From Lanius collurio (Eukaryota; Chordata; Aves; Passeriformes; Laniidae), in contig JACBWW010000096.1 in assembly GCA_020086605.1 (NCBI GenBank), positions 124,001-188,000 on the forward strand: a stretch of 64,000 bases of DNA, read 5' to 3'. Below are positions 12,401-24,931 of this stretch, piece by piece. A program made the position numbers and the translations under genes. The notes beneath the pieces were generated by a model. It was given only the letters and a program-made list of their open reading frames with translations, was not told where the DNA came from and searched no databases. How positions within the stretch are numbered: the stretch's first letter is position 1; every line of letters begins with the position of its first letter.

Positions 12401-14959
12401 TCATGGATGGAATAAAAAAGGAAAACTTTGCTGCATGGCAGATTTTCTGCACTGAGCTACATTTTTGCTCACAATCATGCTCAGTATGCACTTCTTTCTT
12501 TTTCAGAGCACTCAAAAACATGGCAATATGCAAAAGGAGAGGAAGAACTTGCCTTCTAGCGTCTTTATAATGCTTGTTTCTGGTATTAAAGAAGCAGTGA
12601 ACTTATTTTCTTCTTGTCTTTTGAGAATCATAAGGATGACATTTATTGCCTGAGAAGGTCTGATGTCTGGCTCTCTTTCACATAGGAAATTTAAGTTTCA
12701 AATCTTTGTTAAACCTACGGTTTTTGAACTATGATGATGCTTTACTGTTCTACTGTATTGAAATAATATTTAACTGTATCTCCAAATAATAAAACAAAAA
12801 TCACATTAGTCAGGATGAAACATCATTTTACAAAGTCTGTTAATCTGGTTTCATCTTCAATGGGGAATTACAAGACTTCCTATTATCCTAATGCAACTGG
12901 ACATGTGCCACAGCACAGTAGCCTAGAAAACATCTTAAAACCATACTTCTCAAATATGCAGCTGCAAAAATTAAAACTGCAAAATGATCTGGCAAAGTTA
13001 GAGATGGACAGAATTAAAATAAATGAGATTCAATAGATAAAAGTAATTGGTAATCCTATGTACCAAGTTGGAGATGAATGTTTTGAAAACAGTAATGCAG
13101 GAAAGGAGCCCTGAGGATTATAGAGGAAATTATTAACTATATGTTCAAATGCAGCAACACTCTAAAAAGATGAATCCTATTCTGGGTTCTACTGATCCTT
13201 GCAATTATGGTAAAAGAAAATGCTACAATATTCCAAAATAGTATACATCATACTGTGCCATATATTGTAAATTACAGACAGAAACAATCTCTCAGTTGGG
13301 AAGATAATTTCTGAAGGTCTACTGATGGAATACTGCTGCAAACCTAATAGTAAGAAAATGAAAATAATACAATGGAGAGCTGTAGTCAGTCCACACCTAC
13401 CTAAGAAAACACTAACAAATTAGAAATTTTTACGCTATAACATTGAGGGTAATACTGAAAAGACAAAACACTATGTTTTAGGCTAAATGAGACTTCAGTG
13501 TAAGTGAGAAATGTTAAATAATGACTTTATTGTAGTAGAAGAGAAATAAATACTAATCCTCTTGCAAACCAGAACAAAATTACAGAGATTTCCAAGTTTG
13601 TTCCGTGAAGATCAGACCAGGTAATTTTTCCTCATGCTACTGCTGTTGATACTAATCATTGTGTTAAGAGTATTTAAAGTTTTCTGACCATGGTGGAGTT
13701 AAGCTTACGTAGGTATTAAAAACTGTCTGGCCAAACAGCAGAGAGCTCTGCCAAGACCACCTGTGTATTTTAAAGAACAGCAGTTGTATAATGCTCTTTT
13801 TCCTTGTCAAGAGACTGCTCTTTACAGTCGCTGCTGGTGACCTTCATGCACTGGCTTTAGTCAGCTTTGAGTGAAAGGACTCCTAAAGGATAGGGAGCAC
13901 AGAATAACTCAGACAGATTTAACACTTTTAGCACTGCTGCATAGCCAGGTTCTGCTCAGACCTGCCCAAATGCAATACATTTTGTGTGTGTGTCTGAAGC
14001 TGATCAGGCCTTAAGGAGGCTGCAGGGCTGTATTTCCCTGATCTTGCATTACAGCTCTGCCCATTCACTGGCTAAACTTAATAATCCCATGACACTGGAA
14101 GTGTTTTTAGTGGCATGACTGAGTATTACTCATGTTAGAGTCATGGTTATGGAATTGCTTCATATTCCTCAGAAAGACAGTCTTCTAAACAGTGCAGCCC
14201 TGCTCAAACATATTATTTCAGCAGAATATGGAGAGACTTTATCACTTATTGAAGATCTGAGATTTCTCTCTAAATGAGAACAGCTATAAGATGCCCCTGG
14301 TTCTTACTGCACTTCTTGATCACATAGATAAAGAAATGAACATCATCCTTCCTGTAGCAGATGGCTACACTGGCTACAGATGCCAACACAGGAATACTCA
14401 TTCTTCCTAACTACATTAAGCAGTCAGACTCCCTAAACTCCTGCTGTAGCCAGTGGAGCAAGTTAGCTTCCTCCAGAGGCCAATTAACAACAGGTCACTG
14501 CCTTGAAAATATTACAGAACCTGGACAAAACAGCCAAGAAATCATCAACAATTGATGAATGTATCTGCAATCAACCTAGCAATTGATCCCAGCACCAATG
14601 AAGAGTCAAAAACTAATGTATACATCAATACTGAAGATATTAGTGCTGTTAGGGATGACTCCCAGATCTCACTATGGAGGGGATTGAAATATGGAACAAA
14701 GTATCAGGAGAGATCCGAGATGAGTCTACTGCAATTCCAGGGAGGATTCTCAGAAAGCTCTTTGATGGCTGCAACATCTTTTATGGTAGAGCCCTTAAAG
14801 TTTTATGATGTCTCTCACACAGCCTAGCAGCAGACAATCTGTCTCTCCACCACAAGCACACAGATGCTCCCTCCTCTTTTGTGAGATTTGTCTTGGTTTT
14901 CCAGATGCAGATGCTCTGTGAAGGAAACTGTTAGTGAAAAAAGGTGTCAGAAACAGATA
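6444..14959. other. Intron stretch with no recognised element
   Basis: This is AT-rich intron. I see short A or T runs and several ORFs of 60-116 codons, including a lysine-rich plus-strand one at 8053-8403 and a coiled-coil-like one at 12815-13036. Neither matches a family I know. A faint CR1-like similarity near 13100-13200 is too weak to call. No RNA gene or mobile element is recognised. Confidence 0.6.
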
Positions 14960-15190
14960 ATTAAAGGATTGGAGCATCTCTCATAAAAGCTGAAGCTAAG
15001 AGATTTGGGATTGTTTAGCATGAAGAAGCAGAAAATCCTGAAGTTAGACCAAATTCAAAAGAAAAAAACTGGCAGCAGATCTAGACCTCTAATTTTCATT
15101 GGAAGCTAGTGGAATATAGAGAACCAAGCTGGAATAGATCATGTCCAGAGGCCCTTTCCAATGTGAAACATTCTGGGATCTTGTCATTCT
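14960..15190 (+). mobile_element. Diverged CR1 LINE fragment
   Basis: The plus strand carries the CR1 3' region: GGAGCATCTCTCATAAAAGC, then a degenerate version of the 'gctgagagagctggg-ttgttcagc-tggagaag' block (GATTTGGGATTGTTTAGCA and onward), and later GGCCCTTTCCAATGTGAAAC followed by ATTCTGGGAT, which corresponds to the usual CR1 ending. It is heavily mutated and non-coding. CR1 is the main LINE of birds and is typically truncated at its 5' end, as here. The internal part between the blocks is shortened. Confidence 0.7.
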
Positions 15191-17069
15191 GGATGTTTTT
15201 GGAGTAAAGAATCTGTATATTACAAAATTCAGAAATGTGACCAATCCTTAAGTGCCAATTAAAAACACTTGGGTAGATACTCACAAAGATTAATCTTCTT
15301 TAACACCTATATCTAGACAAAAACCAGCTGAATGCATCCTGACTTTTTCAATTAAGCCTCTATTGAAGGCATTTCCTTTTTGTAAGAGCTGGGGGGAAAT
15401 GGTTGTTGGTTCTTTCTTGTCGTTTCTTGGCTGTTTCTTTTGCAGTTCAAATTGTAGCAACAGGTAAAGGACAAAAGATTAATTTGAAAAAAAAAATACA
15501 GAGAGAGAGCAACAACCATTTACAGCTAGAGAATGCTACTAACCCTTCACACTTGCAACAAATAGTTATGATTATTGTTTCTCACTCTGCACTTAACTGG
15601 TACAGTTTGAAGACTCACTAAGAAACCACCACAACTAATCTGTCTTCAGTTTACTACCTAGGAAGGATAGATTTGCACATCATGATTGTCACATGAAAGC
15701 AAGCATTTAGTAATTAAAAATTGCCAGGAGTTCTTCCAACAGTGATCAATTTTTGTGGCTATTTTTAATAGACAGTGAATCTCTTAATTACTGGAGATAG
15801 AGTTGAACACAAATGTCTGAGATTACTGTGTCCTAGTGAATTTTATATAGTGGATCAAGAGAGCCTTCCAGATCTGCCTCACAGGCCATGGCACAAGCAG
15901 AGGAGGTGCTTGGTTTCAGGGCTGAGGAGGCAACTGCTCTTCTTGGGCTTTTCAGCAAGGTGCCCATCAAAGGACATTAATTGCCTGTTTGGATAATAAT
16001 GTGTTCACTGCATCAGGAGTAATACAGAGTAACAATTTGCAACACTGCATGCATGAATGTTTTTGGTGTCTAAGTTATATTATTCCATTTTTAATGATGC
16101 TGTGTCCTTGATACCTCCTTCTCTATCAGCTCTTCACTTAGGAGCTAATTAATTTAACTCCTTTTTACCTAGCATTCAGCCCTTTGCCCAGGCATAAAAT
16201 TGAAGAACTCTATTTTTAAAAGCATTTAGAGAAACAGACCTGTTGTGAGCCTCCCTTTCCATCTTACTCAACTCCTGCTATATTCAACAGCTCTAAAAAA
16301 AATTCCAGATATCAAATCCACTTTCTGTGGTACACAACAAAATTTTAACACCACCTATAAAAGCAGCATTTTCTATTTTCCATTTTTTCTGCAAACCCTG
16401 TTTGCCAAGTTTGATGCTTTCCTCAGATCCTCCTCTTTCCCCTCTTTAGTCATGGTATATCCAAATTCTCCAACAAAAACTAAATAAAATTTTATATGTA
16501 ATTATTTTCCCCTGTCACAGCCTTTAGTATGCTCAATACATATTTATTTTCCAACAGAAAATATTTGTTCTGCCTCACTGATCCTTTCTTAATTTTTTTC
16601 ACTCCATCTTACTATTTTTCATCTTTCCTTTTCTTTGAAATCTTTTTTGATTGCACACATAGGTGGGTCTTGCCAATCTTTGGAATAAGCTGCTCTTTAC
16701 TCCAGTTTTTACTCCATCTAGTCTCTTCCTCTTCTCCTCATCAATCTTTAACTGATAAAAAAAACTGTTGGCATCCCTATTAGTAACATTTCCTATTTTC
16801 TGCAGCAAATAATTTTATTTCCTCTGTGTGCTAGACAAGTTTTCTATAAGAATGAGGCCACTGGGAAAGAAAAATAAAGAATGGGCTAAACCAATTACAT
16901 ATACAATATGCATCAGGAATACTGATCAGCAACTCTTTAAACAGGAGAGTACATTAAATTAACTTATTACTTTATATTTCCAAATATAAACTCCCAAGTA
17001 CATTTTATCTTTCCTGTAGCAGAAGTTCAAAAATATAACAATTGTAAATTTAAATTACTTTACACTTAT

Positions 17070-17257
17070 CAGCATCCTGAGCTGTATTAGGAAGAGCATC
17101 ACCAGCAGGTCCAAGCAGATGATCCTTCCAAGTCTCCTCAGCACTGCTGAGATCACTCCTCAAGTGCTGAGCCCAGTTCTGGTCTCACCAGTACAACACA
17201 AACAGGGTCATACTGGAGTAGGGCCATAATGGCAAGGGACTGCAACATCAATCATTT
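17070..17257 (+). mobile_element. CR1 LINE fragment (5' piece of a split element)
   Basis: The plus strand reads GCATCCTGAGCTGTATTAGG, AGCATCACCAGCAGGTCCAA, GATGATCCTTCCAAGTCTCC and CAGTTCTGGTCTCACCAGTA. These match, in order, the end-of-reverse-transcriptase region of avian CR1 ('catcctgggctgtattaaaaagagcgtggccagcagg', 'gtgctgggtccagttctgg'). It breaks off where an LTR begins at about 17258. The CR1 3' end reappears in the same orientation at 17728, so the two may be one element. Confidence 0.85.
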
Positions 17258-17690
17258 TGGTGGGTTTGGAACCCTGACTGAGTGCCAGGTGCCCCCCAAA
17301 GCCAATCCCCTCCTCAACTGGACAGGGGAGAGAAAATATAATGGAAGACTCCTGGGTCGGAGAGAGCACTGACCAGTTACTCTCACGGGCAAGACAGACT
17401 TGACTTGGGGAAATTAGTTCAGTTTATTACCAATCTAATTAGAGCAGCATAATGAGAAAACAAATCAAATATTAAAACACCTATCTTCCAACCCTCCCTT
17501 CTTTCCAGGGTTAATTTTACTCCCAGTTTTCTAATAACTCCTCTTTCCCAGCAGCGCAGAAGGACAGAGAATGGGGGCTGTGGTCAGCTCATCACTCAGT
17601 GTTTGTGCTGCTGCTTCCTCCTCAGTGAGAGGACTCCTCAGAAGCTTCTGCTCCAGCATTGGAGACAGTCCTCCACAAACTTAAAACTTG
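17258..17690 (-). mobile_element. Endogenous retrovirus LTR, truncated, sense to CADM2
   Basis: Read on the plus strand this starts TTGGTGGGTTTGGAACCCTG, continues through CCTCCTCAACTGGACAGG and GACTTGACTTGGGGAAATTA, and fades after GACAGTCCTCCACAAACTTA. I recognise it as the reverse complement of a common avian LTR family whose 3' end reads 'gggtcaacccaccaca'. In the element's own minus orientation it holds AATAAA (within GATTGGTAATAAACTGAAC, near 17427-17433) followed by the R/U5-like part. The retroviral coding region is absent and the opposite end is missing. It is non-coding. A second partial copy is at 24651-24790. The family name needs a library search. Confidence 0.75.
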
Positions 17691-17727
17691 ATCACAGAAA
17701 GAACTATGGCACTATATTTTACTGCAC

Positions 17728-17895
17728 AGGATCCCAAAGAGGTGTAAAGTCTCCAGCTTTGCATACTCAAAAACTGACTGGACATGGTCTGGGGCAACCT
17801 GCTCTGGTTGACCCAGCTTGAGCAGGGCAGTTGGACTGCATGATCTCAAGTTTCTTCCAACCACAGGTGTTCTAGGATTCTCTGATTCATACAGC
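17728..17895 (+). mobile_element. CR1 LINE 3' tail
   Basis: The plus strand reads CAAAGAGGTGTAAAGTCTCC, then ACTGACTGGACATGGTCTGG, GGCAACCTGCTCTGGTTGAC, CCAGCTTGAGCAGGGCAGTT and GGACTGCATGATCTCAAG, then the tail TTCTTCCAACCACAGG and TCTAGGATTCTCTGATTC. This is the canonical bird CR1 3' end with its degenerate ATTCTNTGATTC terminal repeat. It is probably the continuation of the CR1 piece ending at 17257. Confidence 0.92.
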
Positions 17896-20800
17896 ATTTA
17901 CCTGTATCACAACATTACAGAAAAATAAAACAAGCAAACAAAAAAGTTGTCAGGCATTACTCTCTACCTTTATGACTTGCAAATTGCTTTCATATAATTA
18001 AAAACTGACACCCTGCAGAGCATTCTGTTGAACTGTAATGAAGACAATTGCTTGAAGACTATCCATCCATAGAGACTAGTCTTACCTGGCACAGGGAAAA
18101 TGTTCACAGATTACTGTGATTGCCTCTGGAAATGTGCACTGTTCTGGGCAGGCTCTCCCACAAACATGCCTTTTCCAAGAGTAAAAAAGAATTTAAAAAA
18201 AAACATTTGATTGAATCAGTGAAAATCTTCTCAGCTAGAACAATGGAAAGGTGAAGAAATGAGGGCCTGCCATTTGTCTAAGTACACACAGGTGAGCTCT
18301 CACGTGCTGCAGGATCCTGTTCTAGGGGGTGGTCATCTGGTCTGAGTGGCTTTTGCCACTTGTAGGATAGCACAAGCTGGGGTCTCCCAAGAAAACTTCT
18401 GCATCAACAATGAATTACAGCATTACAGACAGAAATAACAACCACCAGAGTTTTGGAAGCTCTGGCAACTTAGATCTTCAAATGCTGACTTACTGAATAC
18501 ATTGTTGAACCCTCTATATTTGATAGAAAAGAATCATACTGTATTATTTAATTTCCAAGAGGTCCATTTGAGGTCAGGAAAAGAAAAATTAAATCATACA
18601 GAACTTACCAACCTTTGCTTAAAAAATGAATTAAAAACCACAAACAATAACTTTGTAGAAAAACGCTCAGAGCTATTTTCTTCAAGGTTTTCTAAGTTTT
18701 AAATACTCTTTGCAGATTAAATTTTGCCTAGTTGAATCCTAGAAAGTATCGTCAAACAGGGATAGATTAGAATAAAACAATCCACCACCACTGCCATAAG
18801 AAAAAACACCACCAAATAATTTTAATAATATTAATATCAATAATATAAATAATAGTAATGAATTATCAAACCATTCCAGCACAGAAAACTACAATCCTAT
18901 TAATTTACAAATAGCAGTAGATTTAACTTCACACTCAGGTGAAGGGTAATTGGAGCCAAATGGCTTAACACTAACTCAAAGGCACTGTAAAGTTGTGTAA
19001 GAGACCATCGTGAGGTTCCTACTGTAAAATCTCGATCATGAGCTTTACACCAGTAATTAGAAGAGCCTGCAACCAGGTTTATCTCCAGGGGACGAAAACA
19101 AAATTATATCCTCATGTGCAAATCTGTCTTCCTAATTCTGCCAGCAGACATAAAACAATAAATGGATTAAAGCCAAAAAAAGGGGTGAAAAATGCCTTTG
19201 TCTCCCCGGACAGCACTTTAGAGGGTAAATTTCCTTGGAGACTGTTTATTTCAGAGGGAAGGAGAGGGAGGGGAAAAGACTGTGGGACTACTTGAGGATC
19301 TGGCCCAGGAGTATCTATCTAGATCCAAGACAGACAGCTACAAATGAGCCAAGATGAACCATTTCTGACTGCAACAGACAAAGCAGGATGGGAATGATGA
19401 TTGCACTGCTCCGCAGTGGGGATTGAGGTAGCCAACTTCTCTGAATGTAGGCGCTGATCATCCATTTTAAAATTAAAGATATATTGTTCCCTGTGAAAAT
19501 GAAATCAAGAACTCAACTCTGATCTCCCCCATTACTGAACAAATCAGGTAATGTAAATCAGGTATCATCTTGTAAGATGATCTCTGCTGGAATAAATTTG
19601 ACAGCAGCGACAGATGTGTCAAAAAGCCACTACAACAACACCTAGGAGGCTCACTGGTACTCTGAACCATCATTTGGTCTCTGATAGTTCTGGCAATTTA
19701 TTAAGGAATGGCACCTAGCTCTAGCTGGGGATGAACTTAACACAAAGAAAAAAAAAAAAAACTACAGCAAACATCAGAAACATGAATCTCTGTGCCTAAG
19801 GAAAACCTTTGGGCACTGCTGAAACCTTCAATTATGCATTGACACGTACCTAGGCTGAGTTGCTGAGCTCAAGTCTCTCAGAAGGTACAAATGCCTCCAG
19901 GCAGCTGCCTGAATTCTCCTGGGTCATTTAACTGGATGGGGAGTGGAGGGTAGATCCTGCTTCTGCATCAGGACAATTCCCACAGAAAGTGCTCTTCCAC
20001 TGATTTTACCCAGGAGCTCAGCCACCAGACACCCCCAGAAGTAATGGCTAGATCTCTCCTCTGCCAAACTGGGATTCTCCTGAACCTGTCTATTCACTGT
20101 CACCCCCAAAGGCTTGCTTAGAAAGCCCTGCCCAGAAGGGGCAGATTCCAGATTTTCCACCCCACCTGACCATCTATTTGCATGCCATCACCACTGGACT
20201 TCGGGGTATTTGCCATTAAAAGTCTCCTTCAAAACTGTGCTACTTTGTGTGAATACAGTCTATACAGATATAAATATAAATACATACTAATTGAAGCTAA
20301 ATTGATTTAAATGCTGTTTTCCTGTGTTTCCTACCTGCAAGCTTAATCTTTTTATGCTTCCTACTGTGAATACTTGCAGTGGCAAAGCTTCAGTAAGCAA
20401 AGGTGTGAGCAAAATCCATGAAGAAAGTACAAGGGCCAGATGGTTACAACATTCTCTGAGAAGATTGGTGGACAAAAGGTCGTCTTATTGGCTTGCATTA
20501 GAGATTGTGGCAGCTAAAAATTTGTTCCTTCCTTCCCATCCCTCTAACACTGACTGATCCAACTATGTGGAAACCAGCTAGACTGAGCAGCCTGAGGAAG
20601 ATCTGACCTGGCTTACATGACACTTCTAGAGAATACTGAAGAGTCCCCAAGAAGCACTAAAAAGAATCCTTAAGTCTAAAGTTTCTTGCCCAGGTTTTAT
20701 TCCCCTACTTTAGAACTTCATAACGTTTAGTTTATATGTCCTCTGCTTCTGCTTGATGTCTTTAGAGTTTTCCACTCCTAATTTTTCTTGCTCTTTCCAG

Positions 20801-23800
20801 CTATTTCTGAGAGAGCTTGAACATGTAATCTGAGGCAGGTACTTCCTATAGGTATCTCTGCTTTTTGTGGAAACAGCCTACGGTTTCCCTAGAGAGGAAA
20901 AACTGTACTTTCCTCTAAACGATCGTGCTACGAAGTCATTAACAAAAGCCAAGTGTTGACTCTTCAACCTCCCATCACACCTATCTGACTGTTTTCAAAA
21001 GCCAAACTCCAGCTAAGATTCTCATTTATTTCAATGGATGAAATTAAAGGTAAGTACTGGGCACTAGTTATCAATGTACAGTGATGAAATCTATTGCGAT
21101 TCCACAACAGTTATACATCATGAACTTTCCTAAACAAAGCTTAAAAAAAAGAAAATCTAAGAGCTCTCATTGAAGGCAATATTAATGGAAACAATGTTTG
21201 CATATTTGAGTTATGAAAAAGTTCTGCACAGACCAGAACTGATTGAGTGCAGAAGACACTTATTTTTCTAATTTCTATTTTGGTGTTCAGGAAAAAAAGA
21301 AAAAAAAAAAAAAGTGTGATTTTTTTCACAGTTGAAGTTAAAATCACCTCTCCTCTGAAAAATGGATTCTGGTAACATCAACAATATACAATCTATACAG
21401 GGTATGTGTATCAAAAATGAGGAAAACAATCGTTAAGACAAACAGCAGACTAAACTAAACCTGACAGGCTTGAGTGATGACATAATACCCTCTTACTCTG
21501 TGATGGTGACACAAAAATGCCAAAGGACACAAAGCTGTCAGTCTTGTTGTTTATCTTCTATCTAAGACTAATAAAAGGTGGTTGGAGACTGACAGAACAG
21601 ACACAGGGACAGTCCTAGGCCTTCAGTTTGCTCTCTGAAAAATGTATTGATGGATTTAGGGGTGGCTTATTTGTTATCACCTTTTTCTGCATTACCTTTG
21701 TGAGCTTCCCCAAACTTTTGACAGAACTTTTTCTTTTAAGCCATCATTGCTCTTTCAAATTCATGTTTAGTAGTTATATTTGCTGATACTGCAGTGCTCT
21801 AGTAATTTATTAGCAGTATCAGCTTCTGGACAATTGTCCAACTTAGCTGAAAACAAAACTGAGTTTTGCACAGCCCCTTAGGTAACACCATGGTGAATAA
21901 TGGAATATTATCAAACAATTCTATTCTTAGCTGTCTCAGAAAACAAAGCCTAAATGCATCCTGCCACATCAGCTCCTAACTACTAAAAATGGTAAGTGAC
22001 ACAGGTCTCTGTAGAACACAACACCGAGGCAGCACCATTTAATTTTAGCACATAAATCTTGTAAGGCAGGTAAAACTAGAAAGAGGGAGAACAAGGAACA
22101 ATCTACACAGTGAAGTGTGGGTGAAAAAAAGGGACTTTTCTGGTTATTGCCCCATTTACTCTGTGAGAAGCAACTCATAGAAAATACTCTGAAATGAATC
22201 CAGTATCTTTCAGAGTTCTGCAGAATAACTCAGGGGGGAAGTAAGCCTGTGTTATTAAAAACACAGGAGACATAATTTGCAAAATTTTCCCACCCAAGGA
22301 TTCAATGCCAGTGAAACTCAAATTACTCTCCTTTATTATGCAAGAACATCACACAGTTGAAGAAGGGACCCTCTAAAGCCACAATGTCTTGCAATTCAGT
22401 CCTCTCACTGGAGGGGCTGCACAGACAGGGTCCATACATACCAGCAGGGTTCATCTTTATCACTTGCAAGACATATCTTCTCTTCTAAAGGCAAATACAC
22501 AGGGCCTTTAATTCCTGATTCACTCCATTTCTCACACAGAAACTAACACCAAGAGGCACAGTCCTGAGGAGTGAGCAGTCCACTCACTCCATTTCCCACT
22601 GAGACTGGCCTGCTGAATGTGCTCCTGAGAAACACATCATTTCCTTCTACTTTGGTTCCTGGTTTGTGGTTTGACCTTGCCTGGAGTCACTTTTACTTCA
22701 CTGAGCCAATGATTTCTAACCCCATGTCGTCACAGTGACTTTTCCTTCCATATGACATTTGCTGTTAAGTATTTTAGGGAAAAGACAAGGTAACCAGGAA
22801 AAGGTGGCCATTCAGCTCTCATACCAGAGTGGACTGGAGAACATTCCTTTATTGACACAGAAACACAAATTGGCTGAGTTTTAAAAGCTCTGTTCATCCT
22901 TAGCTGCTGATTGCTGGGGCAGCGGCAACAAGAAAGGAACAAAGTGTTTGTCTGGAACAGCTGAGCTGAACAGACATTTGAAAACACTTTTAAATCCCAC
23001 TGCTTTATTTGCATGTGCTTGCTACTGTGGCATTTGAGATGGAAGATTCAATTCTGATCTCCTCACTGACTGCATCCTCATCTCCATTATTTCAGTGATT
23101 TTGACCGATGTTCTTATTTTACAAACTCCAACAAATCATTTTGCTTTTAACGCTGTGCTTTAGCACTACACTTAACGCTGGCCAATGTAAGCAGAACAAT
23201 TCATAAAGCCAAGGACAATCAAAAAACCTTCCTTCTCCTTCCTGTAGTACACCTGCACCACAATGCAGTTATATATATTAAAATGAGACATGTGTCACTG
23301 TGCAGCACTCTGCTACAGGCACATTATTGCAGCTGCTGAAGTTATTTCTCTCTGGCATCACGTCACAGCACCTGAAAACCCCCAAAGCTCAGAAATGCAC
23401 ACCCTATCATGTCTTATTACTTCAGAAATGTACAAAACCTGTCTAGGCCCTGAACTTGGCAGCAGGGAACTCCCCCTCCATCCCTTTGTCCTGCTTTCCA
23501 CTCACATGTTTCTGGTGACAACAGAGGTTTTTATTGTTATTTCAGGGGCTGCCAATTGGAAGTTTCAGCCATCTTGTCTTCCTTGGGACAGGACAAGAGG
23601 AAAATTTATGAATAAAATACCTGAAGGCAAGGGAGGTTTTTTTTAATTTGCTGAAGTGCGCATTAACTGAACTGCTTCTTCCTACTGAAGCATAGTCATT
23701 AACCTTCTTAAGAGATCAGCAGCTCTCACAAGCACATCCCTAGAAATGTTAGACCTCTGCCTTTTAATTTGAAGAGCTGTCCTTATTTTGTCTGCATTCT

Positions 23801-24650
23801 TTTTCCCAAAATAGGTGCTTCTTGTTATTTTTAATAGTATAATAAAAAACCTTCTGATAACACATTTTAGTCTCCTGTATTTAATGCAGCAACATGATGC
23901 ACTATAATTAAACATACAGCCACAGAACAGTTTACTTGTTTTCTACTTTTCTCTCTGTGCCCCACTCCATAGTGAAACTTAGCAACAATTAATGCATTTA
24001 AACAAACCTGTGGTTTCCAGGGCAGCCTAAAAAAATTGCAAGATAGCCTGAAAGAATGATGTTCTTTCCACCCTGATGTCAGCCTCCTGCCAAAATAGCT
24101 TTATTCTGACTATGAAAGAATGTGATCTTGACCAAAATAACAATGAAGGGAATCACTCAGAACTACTCTGATGTGATTCCTGCTCTAACACTTTCCTTAT
24201 CATAAACAGGTTCTCAGATGACATTGTATCAGTTAAGTTTCTAACTCAAAAGTTTAAGTGCTTTGCTGAAGTAATGATAACAACTTTTCAATATCAAATG
24301 GAAATTACACTCACAGCCACATGCAACAAGTAAACAAACACTGGTACCAGGAAGGAAATAGCTTTTAACTGGACTAAAAAACTTTGACAAAAATGAGACA
24401 TGAACAAATACCTAGGAGGCAGGAATTGCACATGCTTATCTCAGAATTTATACCAGTCTCTTAAGTCTTTGATAAACTTGGGGTTTACACCTTCTACTCC
24501 TATTTCAGAAAAGCAGATGTTAGTTACTAGCAGCCCAAGAGATACTGAGTCCATGAATACTAAAAAAAAAAAAAAAAACAAACAAAAAAAAAAACCAAAA
24601 CAAAAACGTGACATTCTATTCCTGGGAAGAGAAGATATAACATAAGACAC
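17896..24650. other. Intron stretch, low-complexity only
   Basis: No gene or interspersed element is recognised. There is a short (TAA)n-like patch at about 18815-18867 and A runs near 19748 and 21298-21313. A 118-codon plus ORF at 23290-23646 has no known motif. Confidence 0.6.
24562..24605. repeat. A-rich low-complexity tract
   Basis: Seventeen A residues are followed by CAAACAAAAAAAAAAACC and similar A/C-rich sequence. It lies just before the minus-strand LTR fragment starting near 24651. It is a simple low-complexity repeat. Confidence 0.9.
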
Positions 24651-24790
24651 ATGGGTCAGGATAAGGGCAGGGAAAATGACTCAGCAATTGCCATCATGAC
24701 CAAAACAGACTTGACCTGGGGAAATTAAATTGATTTATTGCCAATCAAATCATCTGAGAATGCGTTTATTTAAAATCAAGTAAATTAGCA
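24651..24790 (-). mobile_element. LTR fragment, second copy of the 17.3-kb family
   Basis: Plus-strand CATGGGTCAGGATAAGGGCA, ATGACTCAGCAATTGCCATC, CAGACTTGACCTGGGGAAAT and TGATTTATTGCCAATCAAAT align with 17340-17450, where CAGACTTGACTTGGGGAAAT and CAGTTTATTACCAATCTAAT occur in the same order. The orientation is minus, the same as CADM2 transcription, and it also carries the AATAAA (reverse complement of TTTATT in TGATTTATTGCC). Beyond 24790 the similarity fades into A/C-rich sequence. It is non-coding and strongly decayed. Confidence 0.7.
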
Positions 24791-24861
24791 ACAACAGATT
24801 AAAAGTAGGAAGAAAGTCACAAGCATCTCAGAGTCCTACAACTTCTTATCTCACACAGTAA

Positions 24862-24931
24862 AAGACACAACAACAAAAAAACACCCAAACAAAAACCCAA
24901 CCAACCAAAAACCCTCAACAAATCACAAAAA
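24862..24931. repeat. A/C-rich low-complexity tract
   Basis: A run of AACAACAAAAAAACACCC-type sequence made almost only of A and C. It is simple sequence without further structure. Confidence 0.85.

Noticed and set aside
13080..13210. Possible CR1 body fragment
   Set aside because: A few blocks resemble CR1 (CTATTCTGGGTTCTAC after a GCAGCAACACTCT-like stretch), but the similarity is too patchy to call by eye.
23290..23646. 118-codon plus ORF as a coding gene
   Set aside because: It has no recognisable domain, lies antisense inside a CADM2 intron, and ends in a T-rich tract; length alone is not convincing.
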